Part shown: one piece after another, positions 13,956 through 25,156 of the stretch
Layout: each line of letters opens with the position of its first letter
How positions within the stretch are numbered: position 1 is the stretch's first letter
NCBI GenBank assembly: GCA_025506515.1
Contig: CM046453.1
Coordinates: 1,880,001-1,944,000 of the forward strand
Source: Flaveria trinervia
Taxonomy: Eukaryota > Streptophyta > Magnoliopsida > Asterales > Asteraceae
Length of the DNA stretch: 64,000 bases
Direction: 5' to 3'
The notes under the pieces: model-generated
The model's input: only the letters and a program-made list of their open reading frames with translations
Database searches by the model: none
Told to the model about the DNA's origin: nothing
Program-made: the position numbers and the translations under genes

Positions 13956-14390
13956 GTGTGACGTCAATATTAAATGGTCATGACAAGGGTGAACCATAAT
14001 TTTGTTGTGAATATAGAGGGATTCTCTCTTCTTTACCAAGGGTAATGAAATGATTGTATGTAGATAGATTGCGGGTACACTTTAGACTTTTAAACTGTAA
14101 GTCAGGCAAAGTAGGAGAATATCAAGATTTTACCTAGGTAATTCTTGTCAACATGTGAAGTTTTGCCAACTATGAATGTATATCATATAGGAAAAATGTA
14201 TGTTTATTAGACAAACACTATTAACAACATATTTGATTCCACTTGATTTGATTCATCTATACAACCCATAACTTGTCAAATGGTAAACTAAAACATCGAT
14301 AAAAACCATAATCAACTTGACAGAATATTACTGTTTCCTAAACGATTTATATTCTGTGGTCCGCGAGTTTAATTTACCTTTTATGATATT

Positions 14391-17034
14391 TCATTCATGT
14401 TGCTGACTAGAATCTTGTGTAGATGACGTGTCAGTACTGCCCCCAATTTCAAACTTGCATAATGGACATGATGCATTGATCTTCAGCCATTTATCTACAC
14501 ATTCTATATGAAAGAAATGCATGCAAGGAAGCTCTCTCAACAGATCGTTATCTGCATACTTTGCCAAGCATATGCAACAAACCTGCACCATTTTTAAAAG
14601 TCAAATTCCTTGTTATCTATTAAGCAAGCAGGTTCACGACAGAATGGGTCAGAACAGGCTGCAAAAAGATTTATATGTAATTTAAAATTTATAAATTAAT
14701 TAACTCATCAAAAAATTAAATACACAAGCTAAATTAAAGTTCTACAAAACATTAATGACTTTTTGTTCTATAAAGTGCTTTTGGAACCTTATGCATCTGA
14801 CTACTCTTCAGCAACCACTTTGACCAGCTAGAGATATTAAAAAAAACCCAAGATCAATTCATTCATATGTCAATTTCTCAAAACTGCCATCAATAATGCA
14901 TGTGCATTTGTTAACTTAAATACACTTGAAAGTAATGTTATTTGACAAATAATATGTAAAAGTATTTTTGGGTCTTATCAACACATCAAGAAACAAGGAA
15001 TCTAAACAAGTTTGTTAAAAAAGTGGTTAATTAATAGAAGTGAAAAACTGTAAGTTAAAAGCTTACAGCATCTTCCCCAGAGATGGCCCGCTCTTTTTCT
15101 GTCCCTGGTGCAAGAATCCCGCCTTCATCCGCTACTGAATCATTAGTTTCTTTAGTGTCATTTCCAGCTTTCTTTATTTTGAACTTGTGCGTCGGCAAAG
15201 CATTTATAGAGTCTTCACTTGCTCCCTTCATTTGATTCATATCCTCATGAACACCAAGGATTGAAATGATACAAGGCAGGCAACAACATATCATTCCACA
15301 TAAAATAAAAGGCATTGCATAGCCGATACAGCTAAAAGTAAGAAACACTATACAGAGCCTGTGACAATAACAAAGGAAATCATGAGGTTTCTTATCAAGT
15401 AAAGGTTATTGGTGGCAAAATGGACGGATCGGGTAGGTTGGGTTATGAGTGTGTTGAAATGAGTATACGCCATGTGCCATCTAATATAATATTTTAATGA
15501 TTATATGGAACTATAAATATAGAAAAAAAGATCATTTTCTCAAACTTGTAAATACTTTGTAATGACTTCTTTTCGGATAAGCACCTTTTTTGATATATGT
15601 GGCTTCTTATACGGCGACTAGAATGGCATCATCTAGACATCAAGTGCCATATCGGCAATTTACAAGTTAGATCAGTTATAATAAGGTTGGTTGCTAAAAT
15701 TTGTAATAAAATATAAGTCGGTTGCTAAAATTTGTAATAAAATATAAATCGGTTGCTATTTTACGCCTAACTTAAGTTGTTGCTAAAATTAGAAAAAATG
15801 TAGAGTTCATCTCTATTTCATGTGGTTTGCGCTTATTATAACAAGCTAACCTTTAATATTAGATGAAGACAATACATCAAATTTTATACCTTCAGATACA
15901 TTTTAGATGACTTTCAACCCATATGACCTGCTAAACCAGTTTTACTGGTTTTCTCTTTAGTTAAAACATTTAGCTTAGTTAATTTGAGCAATTAATCATA
16001 ACCCAAACCGATTCATTTTGTATATAGTTGGGTCAAAATTGCCACCTCTAGGTGAAAGAAAGGAAGTTGCTTTCTAAACTAAATAATATACTAGTGCCAC
16101 CTGTACAAATGGGAGCATCAGCAGATGATGAGTGGCCACCAAATATCCAAACATTGCCAACTACAAACCATACAGCAAAAAAGCAATCCAAAGCCATTTT
16201 AAAATGCTCCACAACCGTAGTAAGCCTGTTGACATTTTTCAGCCGTTAGATCACATGAAAAATAATATCTATGCCATCTATATAAGATTGAGTTGAATAG
16301 ATAAAAATTATAAATTTCTATAATAATATAAACTTAAACATTTTTAAAAATAAAATGGCAACCAAAAGAAATATTATTTACTAATCGGTGCAAGATATTC
16401 AAATAAATTACCTAGCATTGGAGTCCACATTTATACCACTCCAAGTGGTTGGTGAGGCGGCAGGCCGATTTTCGTCTTCTGAAGATCGAGCAAATGAAAT
16501 TGTTATGTAAGAATTCGATTCAGGTTGATGATTACCCTCAGAAGGTGGCTGTCGGGACTGATTTGACCTGTTTTCAGTAGCCTGATTTCTATGGAGATAA
16601 CGCCAGTACAAAAATGGAAGACTTGCAACACACCCAGCAGTATAACCCACAATCCAAGCAAACAAAGGAGTCTGCGGGTTTTCATTTCTTGATATATATA
16701 AAACAACCACCGATGCAATGATTTCACCCAAAGTGAATCCTAGCTCAACTGAAATCCATAACAAAGTGTCAAACGGGCTCCACCGACGGCGATCCAGCAT
16801 GTCCCCTCTCCTCCCAAATGCATTTGACCCACCAAAAGAAGCCCGCGGGCCACGAGACAGCATTTGAAGAGAATTACTTGATCCACTTGATGATATTGAT
16901 GACGTATCTACATCACCTCCTCCCTCCAAATCGATTACATGCTCATTTTCATGGTTTTCTCGACTTTCACCTAGCAATGGAAAACTATCAGTTGCATGGT
17001 CTATATTATTCTGCTCGTCAGCGTTTACAGCCAT
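14391..17034 (-). CDS. RING-H2 membrane E3 ubiquitin ligase (At1g12760/At1g63170 type), 4 coding exons, one apparent frameshift
   Basis: Exons in transcript order are 17034-16412, 16225-16101, 15358-15067 and 14582-14391, about 410 residues with one base restored. I start at ATG 17034 (MAVNADEQNN) because the longer open frame begins at a TTG. Order of parts: Ser-rich acidic N terminus; a hydrophobic stretch after RRRWSPFDTLLW; FAWIVGYTAGCVASLPFLYW; in exon 2, KMALDCFFAVWFVVGNVWIF; in exon 3, LTFSCIGYAMPFILCGMICC. So about four membrane segments precede a cytosolic RING-H2: CCIC, PCMHFFHIEC, KWLKINASCPLC. The family transfers ubiquitin from E2 to substrates at membranes; the substrate is unknown. 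Exon 2 must leave in a frame that reads LYR into exon 3, but the CCC run at + 16111-16113 is one base short. Exons 3 and 4 join in frame. Confidence 0.85.
15407..16050. mobile_element. hAT-like MITE in RING intron 2 (TAGAGGTGGCAA family)
   Basis: The left end reads TATTGGTGGCAAAATGGACGG and the right end AAAATTGCCACCTCTA, which are inverted copies. The same termini bound two other intronic insertions at 47171-47572 and 50621-51100. I could not find a matching 8-bp target duplication, so the borders may be off by a few bases. Short tandem repeats (GGTTGCTAAAATTTGTAATA, twice) lie near 15690-15760. Confidence 0.5.
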
Positions 17035-17134
17035 CTTGATTCCCCAATCATCGAACAAACGATTGCATAATTGATGCCATACAAATAAGATGCTTCAGTC
17101 CCCCTTACGATCAATGTGCATCACTTAATTGATT

Positions 17135-17950
17135 CCTGCAATATGTAAGCTGGATAAAATGTTACGCAAATACGCAATCTATGGCACAAGAACATCATAA
17201 ACACCATAGATTATTCATTATCTTTCAATCATACCAGAAAGAACTCCAGTAAACCACAATTATATGTACAAAACTTAAACAGTAAATGTATATAACGACC
17301 TAATTTTAGCACAATTGGCACAAGATAATAACCTGATGAACATACACATGATCAAAAGCAATTCAAAAGCAATTCAAAAGCAAGTGAGTTGAAAACTGCA
17401 AACCAATATAACCCTAATGTTCATTTAGCCCTAATGACCTCCAGCCATAAAGTGAATAAATAGTTTTCTCGTAAAATTGATGAACACACAGCACAGCAGC
17501 TTAAATTCAGCTGACACACCATTAATATCTTCAATAACAGATCAAATTTCGTAAAACCCCATGAATCGATCGTGAATAACAATAAAAAAAAAACCTGAAA
17601 TCGTAAGACTCAACTGAAAACCCTAAAATGAAATTACACCAACATCAACAGCAAGAATACAACGATCCGATTATGTCCCAATTCCGTATTAGCATGAAAT
17701 TCATATGATGCGATGATGAAAATTCAAGATAAAACAAATTAAAGAACAGATTATAAACAAACAACAAGAAATTGAACAAGTACAATCTTTGAAAAACTAG
17801 GGTTACGTACCAGTGATTTTACGTCGCAAATTAAGGATTTTTGGGGAAAAAATAACCCTAATTGCGGTTAAATTTCCTTTTTTCTTCTTCCCTTAGAAAG
17901 ATTCACAGCTTTTATCCCTGTTTGTTGAGAAAACTTGTCATCATGTTCAT
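17135..17950 (-). promoter_or_regulatory. probable 5' leader of the RING gene with a leader intron
   Basis: On the minus strand a donor CACTG|GTACGT (intron from 17810 down) pairs with an acceptor ATATTGCAG|GAATC (exon from 17135). This predicts a 5' UTR intron 17136-17810 and a first non-coding exon at about 17811-17940. The splice sites look good; transcription itself is inferred. Confidence 0.45.
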
Positions 17951-20360
17951 ACCCAAAAGCCCCAATTTTTTAAGGCTTTATTCAAAATACAATTTATGTG
18001 TTTTTGAATATAATGCAAAACAATTATTAATTGAGTAAATTAGATGGAGATTTATTTTTTAAATTTTCAAAATTACAAATATAATCGATAATGTTATAGC
18101 TATCTTCAATCAATGATTTTTATTTTGTTAGTTAGTTACTAATGTTAAATATGTCAAAATAACTATTTTATTTACAATAATTATCAATGTAATTTATATT
18201 ATTATAATTTTTTATTATAAATATGTTTATTATTTAATAAAAAAATAAATAAATATTTTAAAAAATATATTCTTTTAAATTTTTGGTTTATAATTTTTTA
18301 AAAAACAAATATGCGGGTTTTTTTAAATATTTATAAAAATGTCTTCTTTTATAAAGACGTTTAAAACTTAATTGTTTTTAAAAACTTGTTTAAAGAACTA
18401 AGAATTTGTTTAAGAAAATATGTTTTAAAACATGAATGGTTTAAAAAAAACTTTAGAAAACCAACAAGTTTAAAACATTAAAAATATTTAGAATGACGTA
18501 TAAAAACAAACGGTTTAAAAACCGAACATTTTAAAAAACATGTTTAAAAAAATATTTGTGTATTTAAAACGTATTTAATAAATAATAATCTTATTAATAA
18601 TGAAATTATACTAATAATATAAAAATTATAAAAATTATGAAAACAAATAAAAAATATTATTAAATAAAAATAATGCTCTACTTTAAAAGGTAAATTACAC
18701 AAATGGCTAAAACGAGTCAAATGCTAACTTTTACAATATTAATATTATTAACGGTTGAATAATTGATCTAAAGACCATATATGAAAAAAAAATGTTAGTG
18801 ATTATATTTAAAGATTTTAAACTTTAAAGAATAAATTCAAAATTTTAATATAACACAGAGATCATCAACATAATTTACTCAATAAAAAACTATTCCTAGT
18901 GACATAAAGTATGAAACTATAATAACAACAAATCTACATATAAAAAATGTGTGTCGTTTATATGAAATTATGATTTAGCCGATGGCCTATTCCTAGTGAC
19001 ATGTAATGTGATTATTCTTTTAAATTATGCGTGTTTTTGAGCCTCACAAAATAAATACTAATATATATTCTATAAGTAGAATTTAATAACTGTACGTATC
19101 TCGCTAAAACATAAACAATGATTTTATTTAGTAACTGTTTGAAATTATATAGATATTTCTTATATAAAAATTAAAATAGTCATTGTCCCTAAAATATACG
19201 TCACTCAAAAATGCTAACTCGTGGGGTTGTGTTAAATGCAAGGGTAGAAGACGTATGAAAATAAGATTTGTTTTAATAATTATATTAGTTATTAGTTATA
19301 GGCATGCAAGTTTATATGTTGACGTACATCTTTTAATTTTATTTACAATGACATCGAATTATTAGTAATCATCAAAAGTTAGCAATAAACTAGATAAAAC
19401 GCACACTCCATGTTAAAAACAAATCAAACTGTGAAATTAATATTGCAACAAGCACTTCAATTCTGTGTTAGATAATTTCTCTTGGTATCCAAAGAAACCT
19501 CAATACCTTTGTTTTTTTCACATTTTATGAGGACAAACAGGATTACCATAAAAAATCAAAGTGTTTGGTGAACACCAAAATGCAATGTAATAAATGGCAT
19601 ATAGTATTTTTTTTATGAAGCTTAATGAGTGAAACTAGTATTTTTTACCCATCACGTGTTGCGGCGGCATTTTACACGGCGTGATAAATTATAGATTATA
19701 ATTGACCTGACTTGTTTTTTTTAACTAAATTTACATCGAAAATTATAACACTTGAATTTATACCGTTGAATGAAAACATATTATATATGACTCGATTATT
19801 TTCAAAGCAAATTTATATCGGAATGTAAACCAACTCAAAACGTAAATAGAAATAGCATGTGTAACGACGTGTTATGCAGTGTGATAAAGTGTAGATTACG
19901 ATCGCTCCGACTCAGTGTATTATATTGACCCAATGTTTTTCCAAACAAAACTTACACAAAAACATAAAACCATCTCAAAGTGTACTAAAAAAAGCATAAA
20001 AACATTTTAAATTTGACCGGTCTAATTTCTAGAAAAAAAATTTATATCAAAATGTAAACGGACGTCTAAATGTACAAAAGTATATTTAGAAAAGAAAATT
20101 AAAAAAATGCCACATACCTTTTTTAAGGGTGTAGTAATAGCTACTTTTGTGGCACACCAAGATATAAAAAAAGAAAAGGAAAAATTATCAAAATAAACAT
20201 TTGATCAAATTAAATTACTATTATAACCATTGAAAAATAAATTTATAAAAAAGAACAACCAATATAAACGAGCCACGTGTCCATTCCGCGCCACGTGAGC
20301 GAGGAAAATCCATAATCCTTCGCTGAAAATGTGTCTGGGCGGCTGATGTGTCGAAATGTT
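17951..20360. other. AT-rich intergenic DNA, no gene seen
   Basis: This is very AT-rich. TTTAAAA-type words are scattered between 18250 and 18560. No ORF has family features. CACGTG-containing sequence at about 20273-20305 (CCACGTGTCC, CCACGTGAGC) leads into the fold-back repeat. The area looks like decayed transposon sequence. Confidence 0.55.
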
Positions 20361-21318
20361 AGTGATTCCTCGCTGAAAAGATGATTGGGCGAGAGATTTA
20401 TATAATCCCTCGCAGACGTGTCGCAATTTCAGTGGATCCTCGCTGACATGTCTTATTCCTCGCCCATAATTACCAAAATGCCACTACTCGCTTAGGATTT
20501 TTTTAAATACAAAATGGTTAAAAAAAGTATTTACCAAATATTAAAAAATCATTAGTTTTAAAGAATTCATTTATTATTTTTTAAACATTAAAATTTTTTA
20601 TTTAATGTGATTTTCCCCTATATAATACAAGCTTTCCTCTTAACAAACTTATCAAATTTTAGTTTCTTAGTTTATTCATTTTACTAGTTTAGAAATATGT
20701 TCTTAACACGGGCTGAATTAAAATATTAAATTTATAGTTAAAATGTAATATTAAAAATTTTAAAATAATATTTAGATAAGATATAATTCGGATTACGTAT
20801 CCTCAACTATTTTAAGTAATAACAATATATTTTAAACTTTCATCTTAAAAAAACTTAAAAACTTGCACTTATTTAAAAAAAGGTTTAAAATAATAAAACA
20901 AACTAAAAAACTTTTGTGTAAGTGAATGCAATTGTTTTAAGTTTTTAAAAATTATTATTATTTTAAAATAGTTGAGTATACATAATTTGAATCATATCTT
21001 TATCTAAAAAATTATTTTAAAAGCTTTTAAAAATTAAATATTAACTATTAATTTAATATTTTAATTCAAACGTGATAAAAACATATTTCTAAACTTGTAA
21101 AATGAATAAAGTAAATAACCAAATTTGATAAGTATGTTAAGAGGAAAACTTGTATTATATCGGGGAAAACCACATTAAATAACAATTTTAAATGTTTAAA
21201 ATTGGTAATTATGGGCGAAGAATGGAACATGTCAGCGAGGAACCTCTGAAATTGCGACACGTCAGCGAGGGATTATGTAAATCCCCCGCCTAGTCACATA
21301 TTAAGCGAGGAAACACCA
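20361..21318. repeat. 1-kb fold-back (long inverted repeat)
   Basis: Left and right halves are reverse complements over almost the full length, turning near 20880-20920. Clear paired blocks are AATCCCTCGC.GACGTGTCGCAATTTCAG (20404 onward) with its inverse near 21250-21285; CGCCCATAATTACC near 20461 with GGTAATTATGGGCG near 21207; and TATAATACAAG, CTCTTAACA and TTTAGAAATATGTT with inverses between 21080 and 21165. The repeated word CCTCGCTGA marks the outer ends. There is no coding capacity. It could be a fold-back or Mutator-type non-autonomous element and should give hairpin RNA if transcribed. Confidence 0.8.
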
Positions 21319-21710
21319 GTGTTGTTAAGACCCGATGGGACCGGCCGGTTCGGTCACGATTTGGCGCCCGGTCCGGTCCGGTCAGGGGTTATTCGGTTTT
21401 GTTAGGTTGAACCGGCCGATTCGTCCCGAGTCAAAGGTCGGACCGGGAAACCCGGACCAGTTCGGACCGGATTTACAAATTTTTTTTAGTTTTAATGGGT
21501 AAAAACGTAGTGTTAAACCATAAATTAAGAGTAAAAAGCAAAAAACTGGCTTCACGCGGACCCGGTTTATTTCGAACGACATTCGTGCGTGGGCGACCCA
21601 AATTTTCCAGCTAGAGACCCGTTTTGACAAGCATCCCCGTGTTGTAATTTTGTCCACACCCTTGGTAGATTGCATCGATGTCTATTCACCAACAAAAAAT
21701 GCATCACATG
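21319..21710. other. GC-rich repeat-like stretch, no gene seen
   Basis: Sequence rich in CCGGTCCGG/ACCGGCC words (about 21330-21475) lies next to the MITE and resembles its interior in composition. The rest up to 21710 has no recognisable content. Confidence 0.4.
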
Positions 21711-22198
21711 GTTGAGTCTAGGCATGCACAAATCGGGTTTGGGCCGGACCCGGAACCGGGTTCAAACCGGGTTCGGTCTAGTCGGGTTTTTTTGTACCCG
21801 GGTATTGATGAACCCGGGTACGGGTCCGGGTCGGGTTCACTTGAGGGGAAACCCTACCCCCATACCCTGGTAGGGTCGGGTCCGGAACCGGGTCCAGTAC
21901 CGGGTTTGGTTTATTTTTTCTAATTTTTTTTCTTTTTTTTATGTTCAATACTGGGTTCAATATCGAGTCCAATACCGGGTTCACTTCGGGTTTAGACCTG
22001 GTCGGGTTCGGGTCGGATCGGGTAGGGTAGGGTCGGGTTTTAAAAATTCAAAAAAATCCCAAACCGGGTTGAAACCGCCGGTTTATTCCGGGTACGAACC
22101 GGGTACACCTTGTACCGGGTTGTACCCGGACCCGGGTCCGGGTCGCGTATACCGGGTCGGGTCCGTACCTGGTTTTTTTGTGCAAGTCTAGTTGAGTC
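21711..22198. mobile_element. hAT-type MITE with 8-bp target duplication
   Basis: The element spans 21719-22190. GTTGAGTC occurs exactly on both sides (21711-21718 and 22191-22198), the 8-bp duplication typical of hAT elements. The termini TAGGCATGCAC and GTGCAAGTCTA are inverted copies with two mismatches. The interior is GC-rich, made of iterated ACCCGGGT/GGGTCCGGGT words, and has no real ORF; open frames here are by-products of the repeat. Confidence 0.9.
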
Positions 22199-22320
22199 AA
22201 CGAACATAATTTTGTTGTTGGGCCCATTAGGTCAAATGTTGGATCGGGTCAGAAAGTGTTTTAAGAACAAACTACCGGCCCAATGGCCCATTAACGAAAA
22301 TGAAGTAAAACCCAAACTGT

Positions 22321-24514
22321 CATCCCTGTGGTCGCATCAGTTGTGAAGCTCCGCCATTTCAAACACCACAAGGTACCTCACTCTCATTCATGGCGGCACG
22401 TGCTATTCATCTTCAATCACGTGCTCTGCAATTTCCCAACAATTAATATCTCTTTTGGGTGTTCTTTTATGAAAAATTTGATTTTGATTTCACTGATGAA
22501 TTGAACATTGATTCAAGTTTCTTCTACACATGATTCTCTTTTGCAAGATTTGCTTAACGTATGATGTTAATTGGGTTAGTTCAAATTCGTTCTATAGGTT
22601 GTTGATTCTAGAAATGTAATTAGATTATTAGGGTTTTGTTCAATTTATAGTTTTGATTTGATAGGTAAAGGGTTTTGTGAACTCTCAGACCATAGATTTT
22701 AGGGTTCTTATTATTGTGTCTAGAGAATTAAGAAATTACTTCTGCATAAGCATCTCTCTTGTAAGTTGTAACTCTAATGGAAGGTGCTCCATTATTTGTT
22801 AAAACATGTAATGTGGTACCTTAGTTTTTATTAGCATAAGGTGCTTGTAGGTGTTTAGGTCGTGTTCTGAGGCGTTTAGGTCACACTTAGGTCTTGAAAG
22901 CCTGAGGCGAGAGCTTCATGTGCTTGAGGCGTTAGAGGATCTATCTACAACCTAATAAGCTTTATGAAGCTGTATCTCTCTGATCTAGTTTACATTTCAG
23001 CCTTATTATCAAGTAGCTGCTAATTTTAGATAAAACTACAAACCAATGTAGTTTTGGGCTATGGTCAAGCATTATTAATAATCTTACTAATCATCTGTAG
23101 TCTGTAGCATTCTTCAACATTGGTTTTACTATTTTTTACTTGTTTGTTAATTTTGCATCATCATTATATTTTGTATTGGATTATGTACTTTAAATGGTTT
23201 GATATGTTGACTGAGTGATTCAGTTACGTATAGCATTATGCTCTGAGAGTAGGGGTATGTTTGGCGAATTTTGTTGGTAGCTGCTGGTTGGAGCTGTGAG
23301 TAGCAACTGTCTGTTTAATACAAGCGTTTGGCAGAAATAGGTGTAGTTGTAGCTGAGAAGTTTTAAATGAAATAAAAGGACACACACATATATTAAAACC
23401 CCAGATGGTAAACCATGATTAATTAAGTGTAAATTGATGCCAATGATCTCTTGGTCTAATGGTCGTAGGGGGAGGTGGGAGGCTTTGCCTTTCTTGGAAG
23501 TCCTTGGTTCTAGCCCTGGCATTAGTGAATAATTACTAACTTGGTGTTACTAACTACTAACCGCTAACCTGCCATTTAAAGAATAAAAAAATTAAGTGTA
23601 AACTGATGATTTTGCTTTATCAGAAGTTCTATTTTTTCTTAAAGCTACTCAAAGTAACATTTCTTTCAAGCATATTTTTCCAAAAACAAAGCATAAGCTA
23701 TGTCATTCATGCGAATTTTTTTCCCAGTGAGAGCTTATTATTTAGAAAACAAAAGCTAAATCTTTTAAACTTCTGTGCCACTCATACCCTGGAACTTTCA
23801 AATATTTCCATCCATGCAACATGTTTGACCTGAATTTTTTGCTTAATTCACTGCAACCCAGATCTTATAGTTCTTGTTTGGGTCACAACTTTGATTAAAT
23901 TTCGATTGTTAGTACCCTTGATTTGATACTATTATTATATCTAGTTTTGTATCATATTTATACATACAATATTTTTATCTGAATAATCATTTAAATTGAT
24001 AATTATTACATCAACTAAATAGCTATTATGCATTTGACACTTGCTCTGTATAGTGGGGGTAAAATGGTAGTTTCCTAGTCACTAAGACTGGTCATTGGGT
24101 ACAAAACAAATAACAATCATTCATTCAGCAGTTTATCCAGATAACCTTTCTTTCTCTTCTTGAATATCAAGAGTTTGGTTGCAACATTTTGCTACTACTG
24201 TTGTGAAGAAATTGTCAGTTCTTAAGCGACAGCAAGTAATATTTGAAGTTTGAACCATGATTGTTGTCATTGTATATTTTCAGCTGCTACAGTGCAAGTC
24301 ATATCTGTTTGTTCATATATATGTATGTAATTCATAATATCTGAATTGATATGTTAGCCTACTCATTTGATTGCAATTCTGAAGTTCTATAGCATCATCC
24401 GACCCCTAATTTTATTTTTATTATTGCAGAAATAGAGTTTCTTCCACAAGAGCTAGCAAATGGGTTATAATTAGGCCAAGTTGAGAACTAAAGGGTGATC
24501 ATAAATATTAAAAA
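22321..24514 (+). promoter_or_regulatory. probable 5' leader and leader intron of the bL12m gene
   Basis: A donor ACCACAAG|GTACCT (intron from 22373) and an acceptor TTATTGCAG|AAATAG (exon from 24430) would make a 2.06-kb intron in the 5' UTR, ending 85 bases before the ATG. The interval otherwise lacks coding features apart from a tRNA-like or SINE-like segment. Use of these sites is inferred. Confidence 0.4.
23452..23525 (+). repeat. tRNA-like / SINE-like segment
   Basis: CTTGGTCTAATGGTCG resembles a pol III box A. GGTTCTAGCCC, about 50 bases on, resembles box B. The segment does not fold into an obvious intact tRNA and lacks a clear anticodon arm, so a tRNA-derived SINE or tRNA pseudogene is more likely. 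Confidence 0.35.
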
Positions 24515-25156
24515 ATGAGTTTGTTTTTAAGGCTTAGAAATCATTTACCCCATGGGTTCTGTTCAAAATCTATGCGTTCTCCTATTATTGCACTCAACTC
24601 TATAAAGTCAACTGGTTTGACTAGAAAGTTTAGTCAACCTGCAAAACAAGTGGATGAAGAAGAAGTAGAGATCGACCAAAGGAGACTCCCAACAGATTAT
24701 GACCCTGCAACGTTTGACCCAACTGAACACCGCAGCCCACCAACAGAGCGTGTATGGAGGCTTGTAGATGAAATGTCATCACTCACATTAGTTGAAGTTG
24801 CTGAACTTTCCTCAATAATGATGAAAAAGATGGGTATGAAAGAGCCGCCAGTTGTGGCAGTGATGAGACCAGGAGCCGCTGGGGTAGCAGGTGTGGCGGC
24901 AAAAGGTCAAACTGCAGCAAAAGAAGAGTCTAAGCCTGAAAAGTCTGTCTTTGATGTGAAACTTGACTCATTTGAAGCAGCTTCAAAGATCAAGATTATT
25001 AAAGAAGTGAGAAGTTTTACAGATCTTGGGCTTAAAGAAGCAAAAGATTTAGTTGAAAAAGCACCTGTGGTGTTCAAGAAAGGAGTAACTAAAGAAGAAG
25101 CCGAACAAATAATTGAGAAAATGAAAAATGTTGGCGCCAAAGTTGTGATGGAGTAA
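24515..25156 (+). CDS. mitochondrial ribosomal protein bL12m (L7/L12 family)
   Basis: A single-exon 213-residue protein. Residues 1-45 are basic and hydroxylated with few acids (MSLFLRLRNHLPHGFCSKSM...), fitting a mitochondrial presequence. The N-terminal L12 dimerisation part is ERVWRLVDEMSSLTLVEVAELSSIMMKKMGM (about residues 75-105). An Ala/Gly/Lys hinge follows (about 110-142). The C-terminal factor-binding domain is FDVKLDSF...KIKIIKEVRSFTDLGLKEAKDLVEKAP and KGVTKEEAEQIIEKMKNVGAKV to residue 213. L12 forms the ribosomal stalk that recruits translation GTPases. The VEID and DYDPATFDP region before the domain favours the plant mitochondrial type over the plastid type. The frame is intact, unlike several neighbours. 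Confidence 0.92.
   Translation: MSLFLRLRNHLPHGFCSKSMRSPIIALNSIKSTGLTRKFSQPAKQVDEEEVEIDQRRLPTDYDPATFDPTEHRSPPTERVWRLVDEMSSLTLVEVAELSSIMMKKMGMKEPPVVAVMRPGAAGVAGVAAKGQTAAKEESKPEKSVFDVKLDSFEAASKIKIIKEVRSFTDLGLKEAKDLVEKAPVVFKKGVTKEEAEQIIEKMKNVGAKVVME

Larger units (their letters stand above)
10621..14390. other. intergenic region between the lysine-rich gene and the RING gene
   Basis: It begins with the 3' UTR of the upstream gene. Within it I see a diverged direct repeat (10952-11290) and a short tandem duplication (13838-13955), both listed separately. The rest is AT-rich with no ORF showing recognisable protein family features. The last few hundred bases before 14391 are the 3' flank of the minus-strand RING gene. 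Confidence 0.6.

Noticed and set aside
16503..17039. ORFs in other frames over RING exon 1
   Set aside because: Shadows of the real exon, which has conserved membrane segments and correct splice sites.
21670..22346. Several Pro/Gly-rich ORFs on both strands
   Set aside because: They are translations of the CCCGGGT repeat inside the hAT MITE.
23452..23525. Functional tRNA gene
   Set aside because: Box A/B-like words are present but no intact cloverleaf or anticodon arm is visible, so it is reported only as SINE-like.
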